Source: Limiplasma sp958448555 (lineage in GTDB: Bacteria > Bacillota > Clostridia > Christensenellales > Aristaeellaceae). From it: DNA of 14,218 nt. The DNA is taken from contig CAUDEL010000064.1 in assembly GCA_958448555.1 (NCBI GenBank), positions 1 through 14,218 on the forward strand, in the 5' to 3' direction. The position numbers and the translations under genes are program-made. Position 1 is the stretch's first letter, and each line of letters begins with the position of its first letter. This document shows, in pieces, positions 14,181 through 14,218 of the stretch. Below the pieces are notes generated by a model, which saw only the letters and a program-made list of their open reading frames with translations, searched no databases and was not told the origin of the DNA.

Positions 14181-14203
14181 GCTCGCCTGCGGCGATCTTT
14201 TCC
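14175..14203 (+). terminator. Second weak hairpin at the window end
   Basis: GAAAAAGCTCGCC (14175-14187) and GGCGATCTTTTCC (14191-14203) pair with two mismatches around a TGC loop; the inner 5-bp stem followed by TCTTTT could act as a backup intrinsic terminator for the liv operon. It starts inside the conserved tail of the previous hairpin. The window ends 15 bases later with no further gene. Confidence 0.4.
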
Positions 14204-14218
14204 GCCAGATGCTTAAGA

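Overview
This window comes from a GC-rich bacterial chromosome, most likely a member of the Clostridia (Firmicutes). The organism call is an inference. It rests on strong GGAGG-type ribosome binding sites, a lysine/ornithine/arginine decarboxylase-family gene placed directly before thymidylate kinase (an arrangement also seen at the yaaO-tmk locus of Bacillus), a BspA-type leucine-rich-repeat secreted protein, and GC-rich intergenic palindromes of a kind common in gut Clostridia. Nothing here fixes the genus.

Layout. (1) Bases 121-2258, minus strand: a two-component system. The OmpR-type response regulator overlaps the sensor histidine kinase by 4 bases and has a near-consensus promoter at 2279-2307. 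(2) Bases 2392-3775, plus strand, divergent from the two-component system: two secreted proteins related to FMN-binding domains. The first has two tandem domains, with one canonical and one altered flavinylation motif. The second is a small single-domain protein with a variant motif. (3) Bases 3794-4016: a palindrome-rich intergenic element. (4) Bases 4096-7852, plus strand, apparent operon: a short PLP-dependent decarboxylase-family protein, a natural fusion of a HAD phosphatase with thymidylate kinase, and the tRNA 2-thiouridylase MnmA. (5) Bases 7938-9152: a secreted leucine-rich-repeat protein with its own promoter. (6) Bases 9332-14114, plus strand: a complete branched-chain-type amino acid ABC importer in the order livK-livH-livM-livG-livF, with a promoter before livK and two successive stem-loops between livK and livH. 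The permease and ATPase genes are tightly coupled (a 10-base gap, then two ATGA overlaps).

How the parts may work together. The two-component system probably senses something outside the membrane and, by position, is a candidate regulator of the divergent FMN-binding-like genes. The middle operon is housekeeping (dTMP to dTDP, and tRNA wobble uridine thiolation) with an added phosphatase domain. The liv operon imports an amino acid or a similar small polar compound; the hairpins after livK probably keep the binding protein more abundant than the membrane parts.

The least expected items are: a 17-base conserved tail, CTCAGRYYGYYGAMAAA, that follows four different GC hairpins, three of them directly after gene ends; the HAD-thymidylate kinase fusion; the FMN-binding-like protein pair with variant acceptor motifs; and the complete absence of lipoprotein signals in all four exported proteins, including the ABC binding protein. 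I found no CRISPR array, tRNA, rRNA or transposase gene.
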